A stretch of 64,000 nucleotides of DNA from Stackebrandtia nassauensis DSM 44728 (GCF_000024545.1 NC_013947.1:1550001-1614000), one strand, 5' to 3'. Numbered from the stretch's first letter, positions 52,356 to 62,468 are shown. Numbers and translations are program-made. Notes: generated by a model not told the origin, from the letters alone.

Positions 52356-52775
52356 ATGACCACAACTCAGCAGACCGGCCATATCGGAGAACTGGACTGG
52401 TTGTTGACTTCGTTCGTCCAAAAGACCCCGGACGTCGCCCACGCCCTGACGGTCTCCGTTGACGGCCTGGCCCTGGCCGTGTCGGCGGGACTGCCCACCG
52501 ATCGCGCCGACCAGCTCGCCGCCATCACCAGCGGACTCGCCTCCCTCACCACGGGAGCCGCCAAGGTGCTGACGGCCGGGCGGGTGCGCCAGTCCGTCGT
52601 CGACATGGACGAAGGTGTGCTTCTGCTCATGGCCGTCGGTGACCGTGCCCAGGTCGCCGTGCTGGCCAAGGCCGGATGCGACCTCGGTCTGGTCGGCTAT
52701 GAGACCGCGCTGCTGGTCAAACGGGTGGCCGCGGCACTGGAACCCGCCGCGCGGGGGGCCAAGGGGGGCCGCTGA
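52356..52775 (+). CDS. Roadblock/LC7-domain protein (CvnB-type)
   Basis: 139 residues. [34 protein letters not shown] is the Roadblock/LC7 N-terminal half, followed by [16 protein letters not shown] and a strand [17 protein letters not shown]. Conserved partner of CvnA-type kinases; acts on a small GTPase in complete conservons. GAGGA lies eight bases before the chosen ATG; one five codons earlier is the alternative. The DUF742 and GTPase genes expected next are absent, replaced by a convergent gene. Confidence 0.93.
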   Translation: MTTTQQTGHIGELDWLLTSFVQKTPDVAHALTVSVDGLALAVSAGLPTDRADQLAAITSGLASLTTGAAKVLTAGRVRQSVVDMDEGVLLLMAVGDRAQVAVLAKAGCDLGLVGYETALLVKRVAAALEPAARGAKGGR

Positions 52776-52778
52776 ACG

Positions 52779-53432
52779 TTATTCCCGCCACGCCTGCGTG
52801 ATCGCGGTGCGTCGCTGCCACACCGTCGCCGAACCGTCCTGCCGCCGCGCCCCGAACTGCCGCATGGCACGGCATTTGCCCAGCATCGCGGCCTGACGGC
52901 GCGGCCACGGCGGCATCGGCGCACCGTAACCGTGGTACAGGTGCGGCAACGCGTCCACACAGTCGGCGTGATGGCTGCGCACGATCCACTCGCACCACGC
53001 CAGGTCCTCAAGGGGCTGCCCGATATGGGCCCACTCCCAGTCCAGGACGGCCGCCACCGTCAGCGTCTCCTTGTCGAACAGCATGTTCTGCGGCCCGAAG
53101 TCGCCGTGGATCAGGACACCCGCCGGGTGCGGTTCGGCCTGCACCGCCGCGACCGGGACGGCGTGGATCGTGGCCAGCACCCGGCCGCACTCGGCCAGCA
53201 GCCGCGCGGCGGTGTCGGGCCCGATGAGGTCCTGGCCGTGGACCCCGGGCACGAACTCGCAGGTGATCTCGGCGTCCGAGGCCGCCTTGACCTGCGGCAC
53301 CGGCACGGTCGGAAACGCCGCCCGCAGGGCACGGACCTCAGTGGATGCTCGGGCGGCGGCGTCGGGGCCGGTGAACCGTTTGATCACCGCGTCGTCGTGG
53401 TGAACGGTGTCGTTGCAGTATCCATGCGGCAT
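52779..53432 (-). CDS. Aminoglycoside phosphotransferase/choline kinase-like protein
   Basis: 217 residues from the Met beginning MPHGY; a Met 12 codons earlier (53468) is possible. Catalytic loop HGDFGPQNMLFD (about 109-120) and the metal-binding LDWEWAHIGQPLEDLAW are intact. The N-lobe is short (VIKRFTGPDAAARASTEV carries the ATP Lys). Family enzymes phosphorylate aminoglycosides, choline, homoserine or sugars; the substrate is unknown. Convergent with the Roadblock gene, three bases from its stop. Confidence 0.85.
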   Translation of the reverse strand: MPHGYCNDTVHHDDAVIKRFTGPDAAARASTEVRALRAAFPTVPVPQVKAASDAEITCEFVPGVHGQDLIGPDTAARLLAECGRVLATIHAVPVAAVQAEPHPAGVLIHGDFGPQNMLFDKETLTVAAVLDWEWAHIGQPLEDLAWCEWIVRSHHADCVDALPHLYHGYGAPMPPWPRRQAAMLGKCRAMRQFGARRQDGSATVWQRRTAITQAWRE

Positions 53433-53649
53433 TCGTTGGGGCTGTTCGCTAGCGTCCACGCCGTACATGCCAAGGCATCCTGCCACACCCCGATAACGCC
53501 CACCCACACGCAGTTATCCGCTGAACCCGACAGATTGTCGAAGTTTGTGCAACGCTATTCTGCCAGCGCCGGACGTAACGTGGCCGCCCTCAATGGTGTC
53601 CATATCGCCCAATCAGTATCTGGCCAGGGAAGACACAGGAGGCCCGCAG

Positions 53650-55368
53650 GTGACAGCGGTTGAGCCGAAGCCGATCGTCGCGCGCCCGTGGCCGGTACGC
53701 CGGGAACCCAAGGGTTCGTGGCTTGCCCGCACACTGCGCACGACAGACGCCAAGCAGATCGGCTTGATGTACTTCGTGACGTCATTCGCGTTCTTCGGTA
53801 TCGGCGGCATCATGGCCCTGCTGATGCGCGCCGAGCTGGCGCGTCCGGGAATGCAGTTCCTGTCGGTGGACCAGTTCAACCAGCTGTTCACCATGCACGG
53901 CACCATCATGCTGCTGATGTTCGCGACGCCGATCCTGTTCGCGTTCGCCAACTACATCGTGCCGCTGCAGATCGGCGCGCCGGACGTGTCGTTCCCGCGC
54001 CTCAACGCCTTCGCGTACTGGCTGTACCTGTTCGGCTCCACCCTGGTGGTCGCGGGATTCCTGACCCCCGGTGGCGCCGCCGACTTCGGCTGGTTCGCCT
54101 ACCAGCCGCTGTCCGATGTGGTGAACTCCCCGGGTGTGGGCGCCGACATGTGGTTCGTCGGCCTGACCATCTCGGGTCTGGGCACCATCCTGGGCGCGGT
54201 CAACATGATCACCACCATCCTGACGCTGCGGGCGCCGGGCATGACCATGTTCCGGATGCCGATCTTCACCTGGAACATCCTCATCACCTCGCTGCTGGTG
54301 CTGATGGTCTTCCCGATCCTGGCCGCCGCGCTGTTGGGCGTCATGGCCGACCGCACCCTCGGCGCGCACGTCTTCGACTCCGAGACCGGTGGCGCCATGC
54401 TGTGGCAGCACCTGTTCTGGTTCTTCGGCCACCCCGAGGTGTACATCGTCGCGTTGCCGTTCTTCGGCATCGTGTCCGAGGTCATCCCGGTGTTCAGCCG
54501 CAAACCGATCTTCGGCTACAAGACCCTGGTCGGCGCGACCCTGTCGATCGCCGCGCTGTCGATGGCCGTGTGGGCGCACCACATGTTCGCCACCGGGCAG
54601 GTCCTGCTGCCGTTCTTCTCGTTCATGACCTTCCTCATCGCCGTCCCGACCGGTATCAAGTTCTTCGACTGGATCGGCACCATGTGGCGGGGCCAATTGA
54701 CGTTCGAGTCGCCGATGCTGTTCTCGATCGGCTTCCTCACCACGTTCCTGTTCGGCGGACTGTCGGGTGTGCTGCTGGCCAGCCCGCCCATCGACTTCCA
54801 CGTGTCCGACACGTACTTCGTGGTCGCGCACTTCCACTACGTCCTGTTCGGAACGATCGTGTTCGCCGTGTACGCCGGGGTTTACTTCTGGTTCCCGAAG
54901 GTGACCGGGCGAATGTACGACGAACGACTGGGCAAGCTGCATTTCTGGTTGACGTTCATCGGCTTCCACACGACGTTCCTGGTGCAGCACTGGCTCGGCA
55001 ACGAGGGCTTCCCGCGCCGTTACGCCGACTACCAGGTCGGCGACGGGTTCACGACGCTCAACACGATCTCCACGATCGGCGCGTTCATCCTGGGCCTGTC
55101 GACGCTGCCGTTCCTGTGGAACCTGTTCAAGTCCTACAAGGCCGGACGGGTCGTCAAGACCGAGGACCCGTGGGGCTACGGCGCCTCGCTGGAGTGGGCC
55201 ACCAGCTGCCCGCCGCCGCTGCGCAACTTCGACCGGCTGCCGCGCATCCGCAGTGAGCGCCCGGCCTTCGACGCGAAGTTCGGCGACATCCTCAAGGAGC
55301 GCGAGATGGTGTCGGCCGGTGCCGCGCCGTCGTCCGACAAGGCCGTCGAGTCCGGCAAGGACGACTGA
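53650..55368 (+). CDS. ctaD: Cytochrome c oxidase subunit I (aa3 type)
   Basis: 572 residues, 12 TM segments, the actinobacterial CtaD length. Heme and copper ligands are in place: [10 protein letters not shown] (low-spin heme), [13 protein letters not shown] (CuB His and cross-linked Tyr), WAHHMFATG (CuB His pair) and [11 protein letters not shown] (both hemes). Reduces oxygen and pumps protons. GTG start with AGGAGG seven bases upstream. No other oxidase subunit lies beside it, as in mycobacteria. A very strong terminator follows. Confidence 0.96.
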   Translation: MTAVEPKPIVARPWPVRREPKGSWLARTLRTTDAKQIGLMYFVTSFAFFGIGGIMALLMRAELARPGMQFLSVDQFNQLFTMHGTIMLLMFATPILFAFANYIVPLQIGAPDVSFPRLNAFAYWLYLFGSTLVVAGFLTPGGAADFGWFAYQPLSDVVNSPGVGADMWFVGLTISGLGTILGAVNMITTILTLRAPGMTMFRMPIFTWNILITSLLVLMVFPILAAALLGVMADRTLGAHVFDSETGGAMLWQHLFWFFGHPEVYIVALPFFGIVSEVIPVFSRKPIFGYKTLVGATLSIAALSMAVWAHHMFATGQVLLPFFSFMTFLIAVPTGIKFFDWIGTMWRGQLTFESPMLFSIGFLTTFLFGGLSGVLLASPPIDFHVSDTYFVVAHFHYVLFGTIVFAVYAGVYFWFPKVTGRMYDERLGKLHFWLTFIGFHTTFLVQHWLGNEGFPRRYADYQVGDGFTTLNTISTIGAFILGLSTLPFLWNLFKSYKAGRVVKTEDPWGYGASLEWATSCPPPLRNFDRLPRIRSERPAFDAKFGDILKEREMVSAGAAPSSDKAVESGKDD

Positions 55369-55382
55369 CACAAGCGAACAGA

Positions 55383-55419
55383 CGAAAGGGGGGACGGCCA
55401 GCGGCCGTCCCCCCTTTCG
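55383..55419. terminator. Bidirectional intrinsic terminator after ctaD
   Basis: Perfect 17-bp stem (starting CGAAAGGGGGG) with an AGC loop and the T-rich 3' arm CCCCCCTTTCG, 14 bases after the ctaD stop, facing the convergent Sel1-type gene. Confidence 0.85.
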
Positions 55420-55427
55420 CGTGCGGT

Positions 55428-56333
55428 TCAGGGCCGGGACAGCCCCATGAACTCCAGCTCCTCGTCGACGTCGATGTCGGACTCCTCGGCCAGCTCGAAC
55501 AGTTCGGCGGCGCGTTTGGTGTCGACCGGCAGCCCGGCGTCCCCGATCAGGCACATCACCCCGGCCTTGAACGCGGCCGTCTCGTGCCCGGCCTCGGCGG
55601 CCTTGACGTACCAGTCCAGTGCGGCGCGGCCGTCGAGTGCGACGCCGGAAGCGGTGGCGTACATCGAACCCAGGTTGGCCATGGCGCGGGCGCTGCCCAA
55701 CTCGGCGGCGCGGTGGGTCCAGCGGCGGGCCTCGGTCTCGTCGACGGGCAGGCCGTCGCCGGTGGTGTGCAGGACGCTCAGTTCGAAGGCGGCGGCGGCG
55801 TTGCCGAGGTCGGCGGCCTTACGATGCCACGCGGCTCCGGCGGCGGGGTCGTGCTCGTACCCGTAACCCTGGTGCGTCAGGTAACCCTTGAACAGCAACA
55901 CTTCGCCGTCGTCGGGCACCTCGGCGACCAGCCGGTCCAGCCGGGCGGCGGCTGCCTGGGCCCGCTCGGCGTCGCGGGTGAAGTACGCGACCCGGATCCA
56001 GCCGAGGGCGCCGTCCCGGGAACCGGCGGCGTCGGCGCGTCGAAAGGCGTCGATCGCGGCGTCGATGTCGCGCGGCGGATAGGGAGCGTGCGGGGCGGCG
56101 CCGTAGACGAGCAGCCGTCCCAGCTCCACCCACGCTTCGACCTCGCCGCCGTCCCCGGCCCGCTCCAGCGCGGCGACCAGGGTGTCGGAGGCGTCGCCGG
56201 GCAGCAGCCCGATGAGGTGGTCGCCGCGGACGAACGCGTCCCGCAGGTCCCGTGCCGCCGCCAACAGCTCGGCGGCGGTGCTGTCGGGAGCGGCCAGCAA
56301 GGCGGCCGCGTGATCATGGGTGGGGGCTGTCAT
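55428..56333 (-). CDS. Sel1-like/TPR repeat protein
   Basis: 301 residues. Tandem Sel1-type repeats (e.g. AGAAWHRKAADLGNAAAAFELSVLH, TEARRWTHRAAELGSARAMANLG, RAALDWYVKAAEAGHETAAFKAG) occupy residues 150-290. No enzymatic domain, signal or TM. Probably a protein-interaction scaffold. The start is 37 bases from the divergent pncA start. Confidence 0.85.
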   Translation of the reverse strand: MTAPTHDHAAALLAAPDSTAAELLAAARDLRDAFVRGDHLIGLLPGDASDTLVAALERAGDGGEVEAWVELGRLLVYGAAPHAPYPPRDIDAAIDAFRRADAAGSRDGALGWIRVAYFTRDAERAQAAAARLDRLVAEVPDDGEVLLFKGYLTHQGYGYEHDPAAGAAWHRKAADLGNAAAAFELSVLHTTGDGLPVDETEARRWTHRAAELGSARAMANLGSMYATASGVALDGRAALDWYVKAAEAGHETAAFKAGVMCLIGDAGLPVDTKRAAELFELAEESDIDVDEELEFMGLSRP

Positions 56334-56370
56334 AGCAGCAGGGTACGGGTGCACGGTCTAGGCTGAAACC

Positions 56371-56940
56371 ATGGCACGCGCGCTCATCATCGTCGATGTC
56401 CAAAACGACTTCTGTGAAGGCGGGTCGCTGGCGGTGGCCGGGGGCGCGAGCGTCGCCGCCGACATCTCCGCCATGGTGGCCGCCGAACCCGGCCGCTGGG
56501 ACCGGATCGTGGCCACCCGCGACCGGCACATCGACCCGGGACGGCACTTCTCGACCGAACCCGACTTCGTCGACTCCTGGCCGCCGCACTGCGTGGTGGG
56601 CACCGATGGCGCCGACTTCCATCCCGACCTGACCGTCTCACCGGAGGCGATCTTCGACAAGGGCGCCTACTCGGCGGCCTACTCCGGTTTCGAGGGCAGC
56701 GCGGGGGAGGACGACCTGGCGGGCTGGCTGCGCGGCCACGAGACCACCGCGGTCGACATCGTCGGCATCGCCACCGACCACTGTGTCCGGGCCACCGCCC
56801 TGGACGCGGCCCGCGAGGGCTTCGACACCACCGTCCTGCTCGACCTGACCGCCGGGGTCGCCGCCGACACCGTCGAGACGGCGCTGACCGAACTGCGCGC
56901 CGCCGGAGTGACCCTCGCCGGTACCCCGCGCGTGGGCTAG
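56371..56940 (+). CDS. pncA: Nicotinamidase
   Basis: 189 residues. Hydrolyses nicotinamide to nicotinate in NAD salvage. Catalytic triad D9 (IIVDVQNDF), K97 (IFDKGAYS) and C138 (GIATDHCVR) is intact, as are metal ligands in RDRHIDPGRHF (D51, H53 type). Length is normal. Its stop overlaps that of pncB, which uses the product: the two salvage genes are convergent. Confidence 0.96.
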   Translation: MARALIIVDVQNDFCEGGSLAVAGGASVAADISAMVAAEPGRWDRIVATRDRHIDPGRHFSTEPDFVDSWPPHCVVGTDGADFHPDLTVSPEAIFDKGAYSAAYSGFEGSAGEDDLAGWLRGHETTAVDIVGIATDHCVRATALDAAREGFDTTVLLDLTAGVAADTVETALTELRAAGVTLAGTPRVG

Positions 56941-58235
56941 CTCAGCATCACGACCGGAACACTGGGGTCACCGGGCGACAGCTTCAGGCCCTCCCACGGA
57001 ATCGCGATCAGCCCCTGCCGCAACAGTTCCCGGGAGTCGTCGAGCCCCGGCAGATCGGCGACCAGCTCCCCACCGCGCACCAGCGCCCGCTGTAGCGGCC
57101 GATCACCCGGCTGCGGTTCGGGGGTCCCCTGGGACACCACGACCTCCTCCACGACCGTCCCGGTGGGCTTGTGCCGCCGCACGGCGGTCTTGCGGCCACC
57201 GACGGTCGCCTTGTTCTCGGACCGCTTCACCACCGGCGAACCGTCCACTTCGACCAGCTTGTACACGAGGTTCGCGGTCGGCGCCCCCGAACCGGTCACC
57301 ACCGCCGTCCCCGCCCCGTAGATGTCCACCGGGGCCGCGGCCAGCGCCGCGATCGCGTACTCGTCCAGATCACCCGACACCACGATCTTGGTATCGGTGG
57401 CGCCCAACGAGTCCAGCAACTGCCGGGAATGGTGGGCCATCACGTCCAGGTCCCCGGAGTCGATGCGAATCGCCCACAACCGGGTCCCGGCGGCGGCCAC
57501 CGCGTTGCGGATGCCCTGGGTGATGTCATAGGTGTCGACCAACAGCGTCGTGTCCACACCCAACTTCGCCACCTGCGACGCGAACGCGGCCTGCTCGTCG
57601 TTGTGCAGCAACGTGAACGCGTGCGCCGAAGTACCCGCGGTCGGAATCCCGTACCGCCTTCCCGCCGCCAGGTTCGACGTCGTGGTGAACCCCGCCAAGT
57701 ACGCGGCCCGCGCCGAAGCCATCGCGGCGTCCTCATGAGTACGCCGCGAACCCATCTCGATCAACGGCCGCCCCCGCGCCGCCGTCACCATCCGAGCCGC
57801 CCCCGCCGCGATCGCGCAATCGTGGTTGAGCACCGACAGGATCAGCGTCTCCAACAGCACGCACTCGGCGAAGGTCCCCGACACCGTCAAGATCGGCGAC
57901 CCGGGAAAGAACAGCTCCCCCTCGTTGTAACAGTCAATGTCGCCCCCGAACCGATAGTCGGCCAACCACCGCGCCGTCGCCTCGTCGACCACCCCGTTCG
58001 ACCGCAGGAACTCCACGTCGGCCTCACTGAACCGGAACCCCGGCAACAACTCGGCCAACCGCCCGATCCCGGCCACCACCCCATACCGCCGCCCGGTGGG
58101 CAACCGACGGGCGAACACCTCGAACACACAGGGCCGCTCAGCGGTACCGTCGCTCAGGGCCGCCGAGACCATGGTGAACTCGTAGTGATCCGTCATGAGC
58201 GAGACGGGCTGAGACGACTGGGCACTGTTCGGCAT
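56937..58235 (-). CDS. pncB: Nicotinate phosphoribosyltransferase
   Basis: 432 residues. Makes nicotinate mononucleotide from nicotinate and PRPP. Marks: LMTDHYEFTM at the N-terminus, EMGSRRTHEDAA with the catalytic-site Arg/His cluster, TSAHAFTLLH, and DSGDLDVMAHHSR; SGDLDEY and VYKLVE follow. Length and motifs match actinobacterial PncB2-type enzymes. Convergent with pncA. Confidence 0.95.
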   Translation of the reverse strand: MPNSAQSSQPVSLMTDHYEFTMVSAALSDGTAERPCVFEVFARRLPTGRRYGVVAGIGRLAELLPGFRFSEADVEFLRSNGVVDEATARWLADYRFGGDIDCYNEGELFFPGSPILTVSGTFAECVLLETLILSVLNHDCAIAAGAARMVTAARGRPLIEMGSRRTHEDAAMASARAAYLAGFTTTSNLAAGRRYGIPTAGTSAHAFTLLHNDEQAAFASQVAKLGVDTTLLVDTYDITQGIRNAVAAAGTRLWAIRIDSGDLDVMAHHSRQLLDSLGATDTKIVVSGDLDEYAIAALAAAPVDIYGAGTAVVTGSGAPTANLVYKLVEVDGSPVVKRSENKATVGGRKTAVRRHKPTGTVVEEVVVSQGTPEPQPGDRPLQRALVRGGELVADLPGLDDSRELLRQGLIAIPWEGLKLSPGDPSVPVVMLS

Positions 58236-58409
58236 GGCCGTGAGCCTACTGTGGCCGAAACAGCCGGGTTAACGAACGTTGCTGTCGCATCGCGGGGCTG
58301 CTCCTGATGCCAGTCCGCTCGCCGACGGACTTTCTCCGGATCAACAATCCGGAACCTTCTCCGCTGTTAGCGTGTGCGAAATCTTGTCGGATCGGGCAGT
58401 GGGGGCGGA

Positions 58410-59000
58410 ATGGATACCACGGCATCGATGTCGCGTGGGCGGTATGGGTTCGAACGTCGTGGCTGGTGGGCGGCGGTTGGCGTGCTGGTTGTGGTCGTGC
58501 TGCTGTGGCTCGTCCCGGCGGTCGCCGACGATGCGATGGCTCAGCCGGCGGCCTCGCCGGTCGATCCGGAGGCGACCTACCGGCTCATCGGCGACAGTGG
58601 CCCGGAGGCGACGGTGACACCGGATGCGTCCTGGCTGTCCTCGACCGGGACGTCGGGGCCTCAATTGATCTTCCAGACCGGCGATGTCGCGATCGTGGCG
58701 CAGATCTTCGCGGATGTGGAGAACATCGATCGGTTGTGGGACCGGCAGGCTCGGCTCGCGACGGCGGCCAACCCTCCGGTGTGGGCACAGCGACAGGGCG
58801 TCTACACGACCGCGAAGGGCCTGAGTGGTCCGACCGGCACCCTCACCGGCAACCGGTCGCAGGGCGAGCGGTTCCTGCTGGCGTCGAGCCGGGACCCGCG
58901 TACTGTCCTCGGTTTCGACATCGCCGGGCCGCCCGGCTCGCTGGACGACGCGGCCGAAACGTTCGAGCGGTTCCTCGACAGTGCGGAGGTGAGGGCATGA
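58410..59000 (+). CDS. Single-TM membrane protein coupled to PrsW
   Basis: 196 residues. A cytoplasmic stretch of about 20 residues, one TM (AAVGVLVVVVLLWLVPAVA), and an external domain of about 155 residues without Cys. Not recognised. Overlaps the PrsW gene by ATGA. Possibly a substrate or regulator of the protease; inference from coupling and topology. A 7-bp inverted repeat (TCCGGAT at 58335 and ATCCGGA at 58347) lies upstream. Confidence 0.65.
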   Translation: MDTTASMSRGRYGFERRGWWAAVGVLVVVVLLWLVPAVADDAMAQPAASPVDPEATYRLIGDSGPEATVTPDASWLSSTGTSGPQLIFQTGDVAIVAQIFADVENIDRLWDRQARLATAANPPVWAQRQGVYTTAKGLSGPTGTLTGNRSQGERFLLASSRDPRTVLGFDIAGPPGSLDDAAETFERFLDSAEVRA

Positions 59001-60121
59001 CCGGTCAGGTGTTGGCGGGCCGCGGTTCGGGGCGGGTGTTCACGCAGCCGCAGCGTCCGATGTACTGGGTGTACGTCGGGCTGTTCGCCTTCGGTGCGTT
59101 CAAGATGGGCACCGAGTTGTCCCGGTTCGCCGAACTGACGCCGACGGCGCTGCTGATCTCGGTGCTGGCCAACGGCGTGCTGGCCTTCGTGGTCATCAAG
59201 CTCATCAACTGGCTGGACCTGTTCGGACGACTGTCGGTCCCGCTGATGGCGGCGGCATTCGGTTGGGGCGCGGTCGTGGCGACCACGGTGGCGGCCCATG
59301 CCAACGACCTGCTCACCAACGTGTTGGCCACCCTCGGCGTGACCGACTGGGGAATCGCCCTGGCGGCGGCGACCAATGAGGAGACGCTGAAGCTGCTGGG
59401 TGTGGTGGCGGTCGCGGTGATCGGCCGCCGCCATATCCGCCGCCCCATGGACGGTCTGGTGCTGGGGATGATGTGCGGTCTGGGTTTCGAGGTCGTGGAG
59501 AACCTGCTGTACGGCGTTCAGACGGCCATCACCGACGTGAACAGCGACATTTCGGCCGCCATCGTCACCAACGGGGCCAGGTTGGTGTTGGGCGTCGGCG
59601 GGCATGTCATGTACACCGGGATCGCCGGTTTGGGCGTCGGCTATTTCCTGACCCGCCAGGACCGACCGGCGGCGACGCGGTTCGCGGTCGCCGTGGGCAC
59701 CTTCGCGCTGGCGTGGGTGCTGCACTTCCTGTGGGACGCGCCGATCGGCGACGGCGTGAGTCTGGGCGCGCTCGTCAAGTACCTCGTACAGCTCGTCGCG
59801 TTCTTCCTGCTGTACCGCTTCGCGGCCCGGTGGGACTGGGCCTCGTTCACCGCGACCATGTCCGAACAACCATCCACAGTGATCACCAGTGACGAGTTGG
59901 CGTCGATGCGGACGCTCACCCGCCGCCGCAGGGCACGGTCGCGAGCCCGCAAGGAAGCGGGCCGGGCTGCCGGGAAACGGCTGCGGCGGCTGCAGGAATT
60001 CCAGCTGGGATATGCGATCGCGCTGAACCACAGCAGCGAGCCGCAACATGATCCGGCCGTTCGGACCCGGTGGGAGGACATCAACGAGATCCGCGCCGAA
60101 GACCATCACCAGCGCGTGTGA
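58997..60121 (+). CDS. PrsW-family intramembrane metalloprotease
   Basis: 374 residues, about eight TM segments. The family's metal-site motifs are all present: E128-E129-x2-K132 in NEETLKLLG, FEVVENLLYG (F164, E168, N169), GGHVMYTGIAG (H203) and HFLWDAP. PrsW proteases perform site-1 cleavage of membrane-bound anti-sigma factors. The C-terminal 90 residues are cytoplasmic and Arg-rich. No sigma/anti-sigma gene lies beside it; the small membrane protein upstream is the candidate partner. Start set by the ATGA overlap. Confidence 0.9.
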   Translation: MTGQVLAGRGSGRVFTQPQRPMYWVYVGLFAFGAFKMGTELSRFAELTPTALLISVLANGVLAFVVIKLINWLDLFGRLSVPLMAAAFGWGAVVATTVAAHANDLLTNVLATLGVTDWGIALAAATNEETLKLLGVVAVAVIGRRHIRRPMDGLVLGMMCGLGFEVVENLLYGVQTAITDVNSDISAAIVTNGARLVLGVGGHVMYTGIAGLGVGYFLTRQDRPAATRFAVAVGTFALAWVLHFLWDAPIGDGVSLGALVKYLVQLVAFFLLYRFAARWDWASFTATMSEQPSTVITSDELASMRTLTRRRRARSRARKEAGRAAGKRLRRLQEFQLGYAIALNHSSEPQHDPAVRTRWEDINEIRAEDHHQRV

Positions 60122-60146
60122 CCGACGGCCGAGCTGTGGAGCCGGG

Positions 60147-60809
60147 TCATGCGACCAGTCGCAGCCAGGCGGTGGCGAGGGCGGCGTGACCGGCCGGGGT
60201 CGGGTGTACGCCGTCGGCGGCCCAGTACTCGGGTCCGGTGGTGGCGGTGAGTTCGGTGAACATGCTGTCGGCGGTGAGCAGGTGCGCGTCGTATCGGCGG
60301 GCGAGGTCGCGTACGACCTGGATCTTGGGGTCCAGGTCGGTGCGCCACTTTTCGCGGTCGGTTTCGTCGAGTCGCACGGGGCCGACCTCGATGACGCCGC
60401 GGATCGGGAGCAGGAACGGTTCGATGAGGATCAGGTCGGCGCCGGACTCGGCCAGGGGTGCGAGCAGACGGTCGTAGCCCGCCGCGAAGTCCTCGACGGG
60501 GATCACGTGGCCGTTCGGGTCGTAGGAGTGCCAGCCGACGTCGTTGATGCCGACCAGGATCGACACGACGTCGGGGCGCGCGTCGAGAACGTCTGAGCGC
60601 CATCGGGTTTCGAGGTCCATCACCTTGTGACCCCCGGAGGCGGTGTTGAGCCAGGTGACGGGGCGGTCAGGGTGGCGCAGGGCCCATGCGCCCGCGACGC
60701 GCAGCGGGTAGCCGAACCCGAGGCCGTCCTCGCTGTCGTGTCGTCGGCAGTCGGTGATCGAGTCTCCGGTGAACATCACGGTGCTGCCCGGTCGCAGGGT
60801 GATCGTCAT
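60147..60809 (-). CDS. SGNH/GDSL-family hydrolase
   Basis: 220 residues. Block I GDSITD (S17 nucleophile), block II-type Gly in NTASGG, block III GINDVGWH and block V ADGVHPTPAGH (Asp-His) are all present. Cytoplasmic esterase, carbohydrate deacetylase or lysophospholipase; substrate unknown. Eighteen bases downstream of the MFS gene on the same strand. Confidence 0.92.
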   Translation of the reverse strand: MTITLRPGSTVMFTGDSITDCRRHDSEDGLGFGYPLRVAGAWALRHPDRPVTWLNTASGGHKVMDLETRWRSDVLDARPDVVSILVGINDVGWHSYDPNGHVIPVEDFAAGYDRLLAPLAESGADLILIEPFLLPIRGVIEVGPVRLDETDREKWRTDLDPKIQVVRDLARRYDAHLLTADSMFTELTATTGPEYWAADGVHPTPAGHAALATAWLRLVA

Positions 60810-60827
60810 GCGTGCTCCTGACTGCCG

Positions 60828-62468
60828 TCAGCCGGGATTGGCCGCGTCCGGCAGCAGATCGGCGGGGGCGCGGCGCAGCGGGCTGATCGCCGGTTCGTCG
60901 CGGTGTATGCGCACTCCCGTGATCGGGCAGCCCAGGGTGCCCTCGGCGCTGAGGCGGCGCGGCGGGCGGCGCATGCCCACGAGGGTCACCGCCCCGGCGA
61001 GCACGGCCAGGCCGCCCATCACCACCACGGCGGTGCGGAACGCGTCCAGGGACGCGTCGCGCAGCAGCGGCTCGACCGCGTCGCGCTGGGCGTCGGTCGC
61101 GTCGGCGGGGAGGCTGCCCGCCAGCGGTTGTTCGGCGGCCGCTGCCACGGCGGTCTTCAGTTCCGGGCCCGGGTCGAGGCGCGCGAGCTGTTCGTCCACG
61201 TTGGTGGAGAACTGGGCCGAGATCAGCAGGCCGACGACGGCGATCGCCAGCATGCTGCCGATCCGGGCCACCGCGTTGTTGACGCCCGAGGCCGCGCCGG
61301 TGCGTTCCTCGTCCACCGAGGACATGACGCCCGCGGTCAGGGGTGCGACCAGCATGGACAGTCCGATGCCGTGCACCAGCGTTGACGGGATCACGACCGT
61401 GTACAGGTCGGCCTCGGAGCCGACCAGCAGCAGGATGAGGATCCCCAGGCCGGCCACGATCGCGCCGCCGCCGATGAACAGCCGGGCGCCGTAGCGGTCG
61501 GCCAGCGCGCCGAAGCGGCTGGACGACGCGAACAGCACGATGATGGGGATGGCACTCACCAGTCCGGCCACCGCCGGTGGGTAGCCGCGGAAGTCCTGCA
61601 GGAACAGGACCGTGTACGTGCCGCACGAGATCAGTCCTCCATAGAGGATGAACGTGACGATGTTGATGACGGTGAAGTCGCGGATCCGGAACAGCGTCAA
61701 CGGCAGCAGCGGATCGGTGGTGCGCCGTTCCCACCACAGGAACACGACGCCGCACCCGATCCCGGCGCCCAGGGCCGCCAGCGCTCCCGGGCTGGACCAG
61801 CCCAGCGAGGCGCCCTGGATCAGGTAGAAGGCCACGCCGCCGATGGCGGGCACCGCCAGCAGTGCGCCGACGAGGTCCACCCGGCCCCGGCCGCGATCGT
61901 CGGTCCTGGGGTCGGCCTTGACGATCAACGCCAGCACTGAAAGGGCGAGCGGTACTTCCAGCCAGTAGACGCCCGGCCAGGACACCAGCGAGATCACCAG
62001 GCCGCCGACGGGTGGTCCGGCGATCACCGACAGGCCGCTCCAGGCCGACCAGCTGCCGATGGCCTTGGAGCGGGCTTCGCCGGAGAACATCGACGTCAAC
62101 ACGGCCAGCACGTTGGGCAGCAGCAGCGCGGCCGCCGCGCCCTGGACCATCCGTCCGGCGATCAGCGTCGGCGCGTTGGGTGCCAGGGCGCAGATCGCGG
62201 CGGCCAGGCCGAACGCGGCGGTGCCCCAGCGGAACACCCGCCAGCGTCCGTACACGTCGCCCAGGGCCCCGCCGACCAGCAGCAGGCTGCCCAGGGTGAC
62301 CAGGAAGGCGGCCAGGACCCACTGTTGCGCCGACATGCCGACGTCGAGGGTCTCGGCGATGGACGACAGCGCGACGGTCGTCATGAGACTGTCCATGCCC
62401 ACAAGGGAGGACGCGAGGATGCATGCCAGTAGTGCCAGTCGGGCTTGGGCGGGGCGGGGGGTGGTCAT
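60828..62468 (-). CDS. MFS drug/H+ antiporter, DHA2 (EmrB/QacA-type)
   Basis: 546 residues, 14 TM segments. Motif A GGALGDVYGRWRVFRWG and motif C-like SVIAGPPVGGLVISLVSW are clear; MTTVALSSIAETL replaces the usual LDxTIVNVALP. A C-terminal tail of about 40 residues follows the last TM. Twelve bases downstream of a MarR gene, so one operon: MarR, exporter, SGNH hydrolase. Probably exports a toxic compound sensed by MarR. Confidence 0.92.
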   Translation of the reverse strand: MTTPRPAQARLALLACILASSLVGMDSLMTTVALSSIAETLDVGMSAQQWVLAAFLVTLGSLLLVGGALGDVYGRWRVFRWGTAAFGLAAAICALAPNAPTLIAGRMVQGAAAALLLPNVLAVLTSMFSGEARSKAIGSWSAWSGLSVIAGPPVGGLVISLVSWPGVYWLEVPLALSVLALIVKADPRTDDRGRGRVDLVGALLAVPAIGGVAFYLIQGASLGWSSPGALAALGAGIGCGVVFLWWERRTTDPLLPLTLFRIRDFTVINIVTFILYGGLISCGTYTVLFLQDFRGYPPAVAGLVSAIPIIVLFASSSRFGALADRYGARLFIGGGAIVAGLGILILLLVGSEADLYTVVIPSTLVHGIGLSMLVAPLTAGVMSSVDEERTGAASGVNNAVARIGSMLAIAVVGLLISAQFSTNVDEQLARLDPGPELKTAVAAAAEQPLAGSLPADATDAQRDAVEPLLRDASLDAFRTAVVVMGGLAVLAGAVTLVGMRRPPRRLSAEGTLGCPITGVRIHRDEPAISPLRRAPADLLPDAANPG

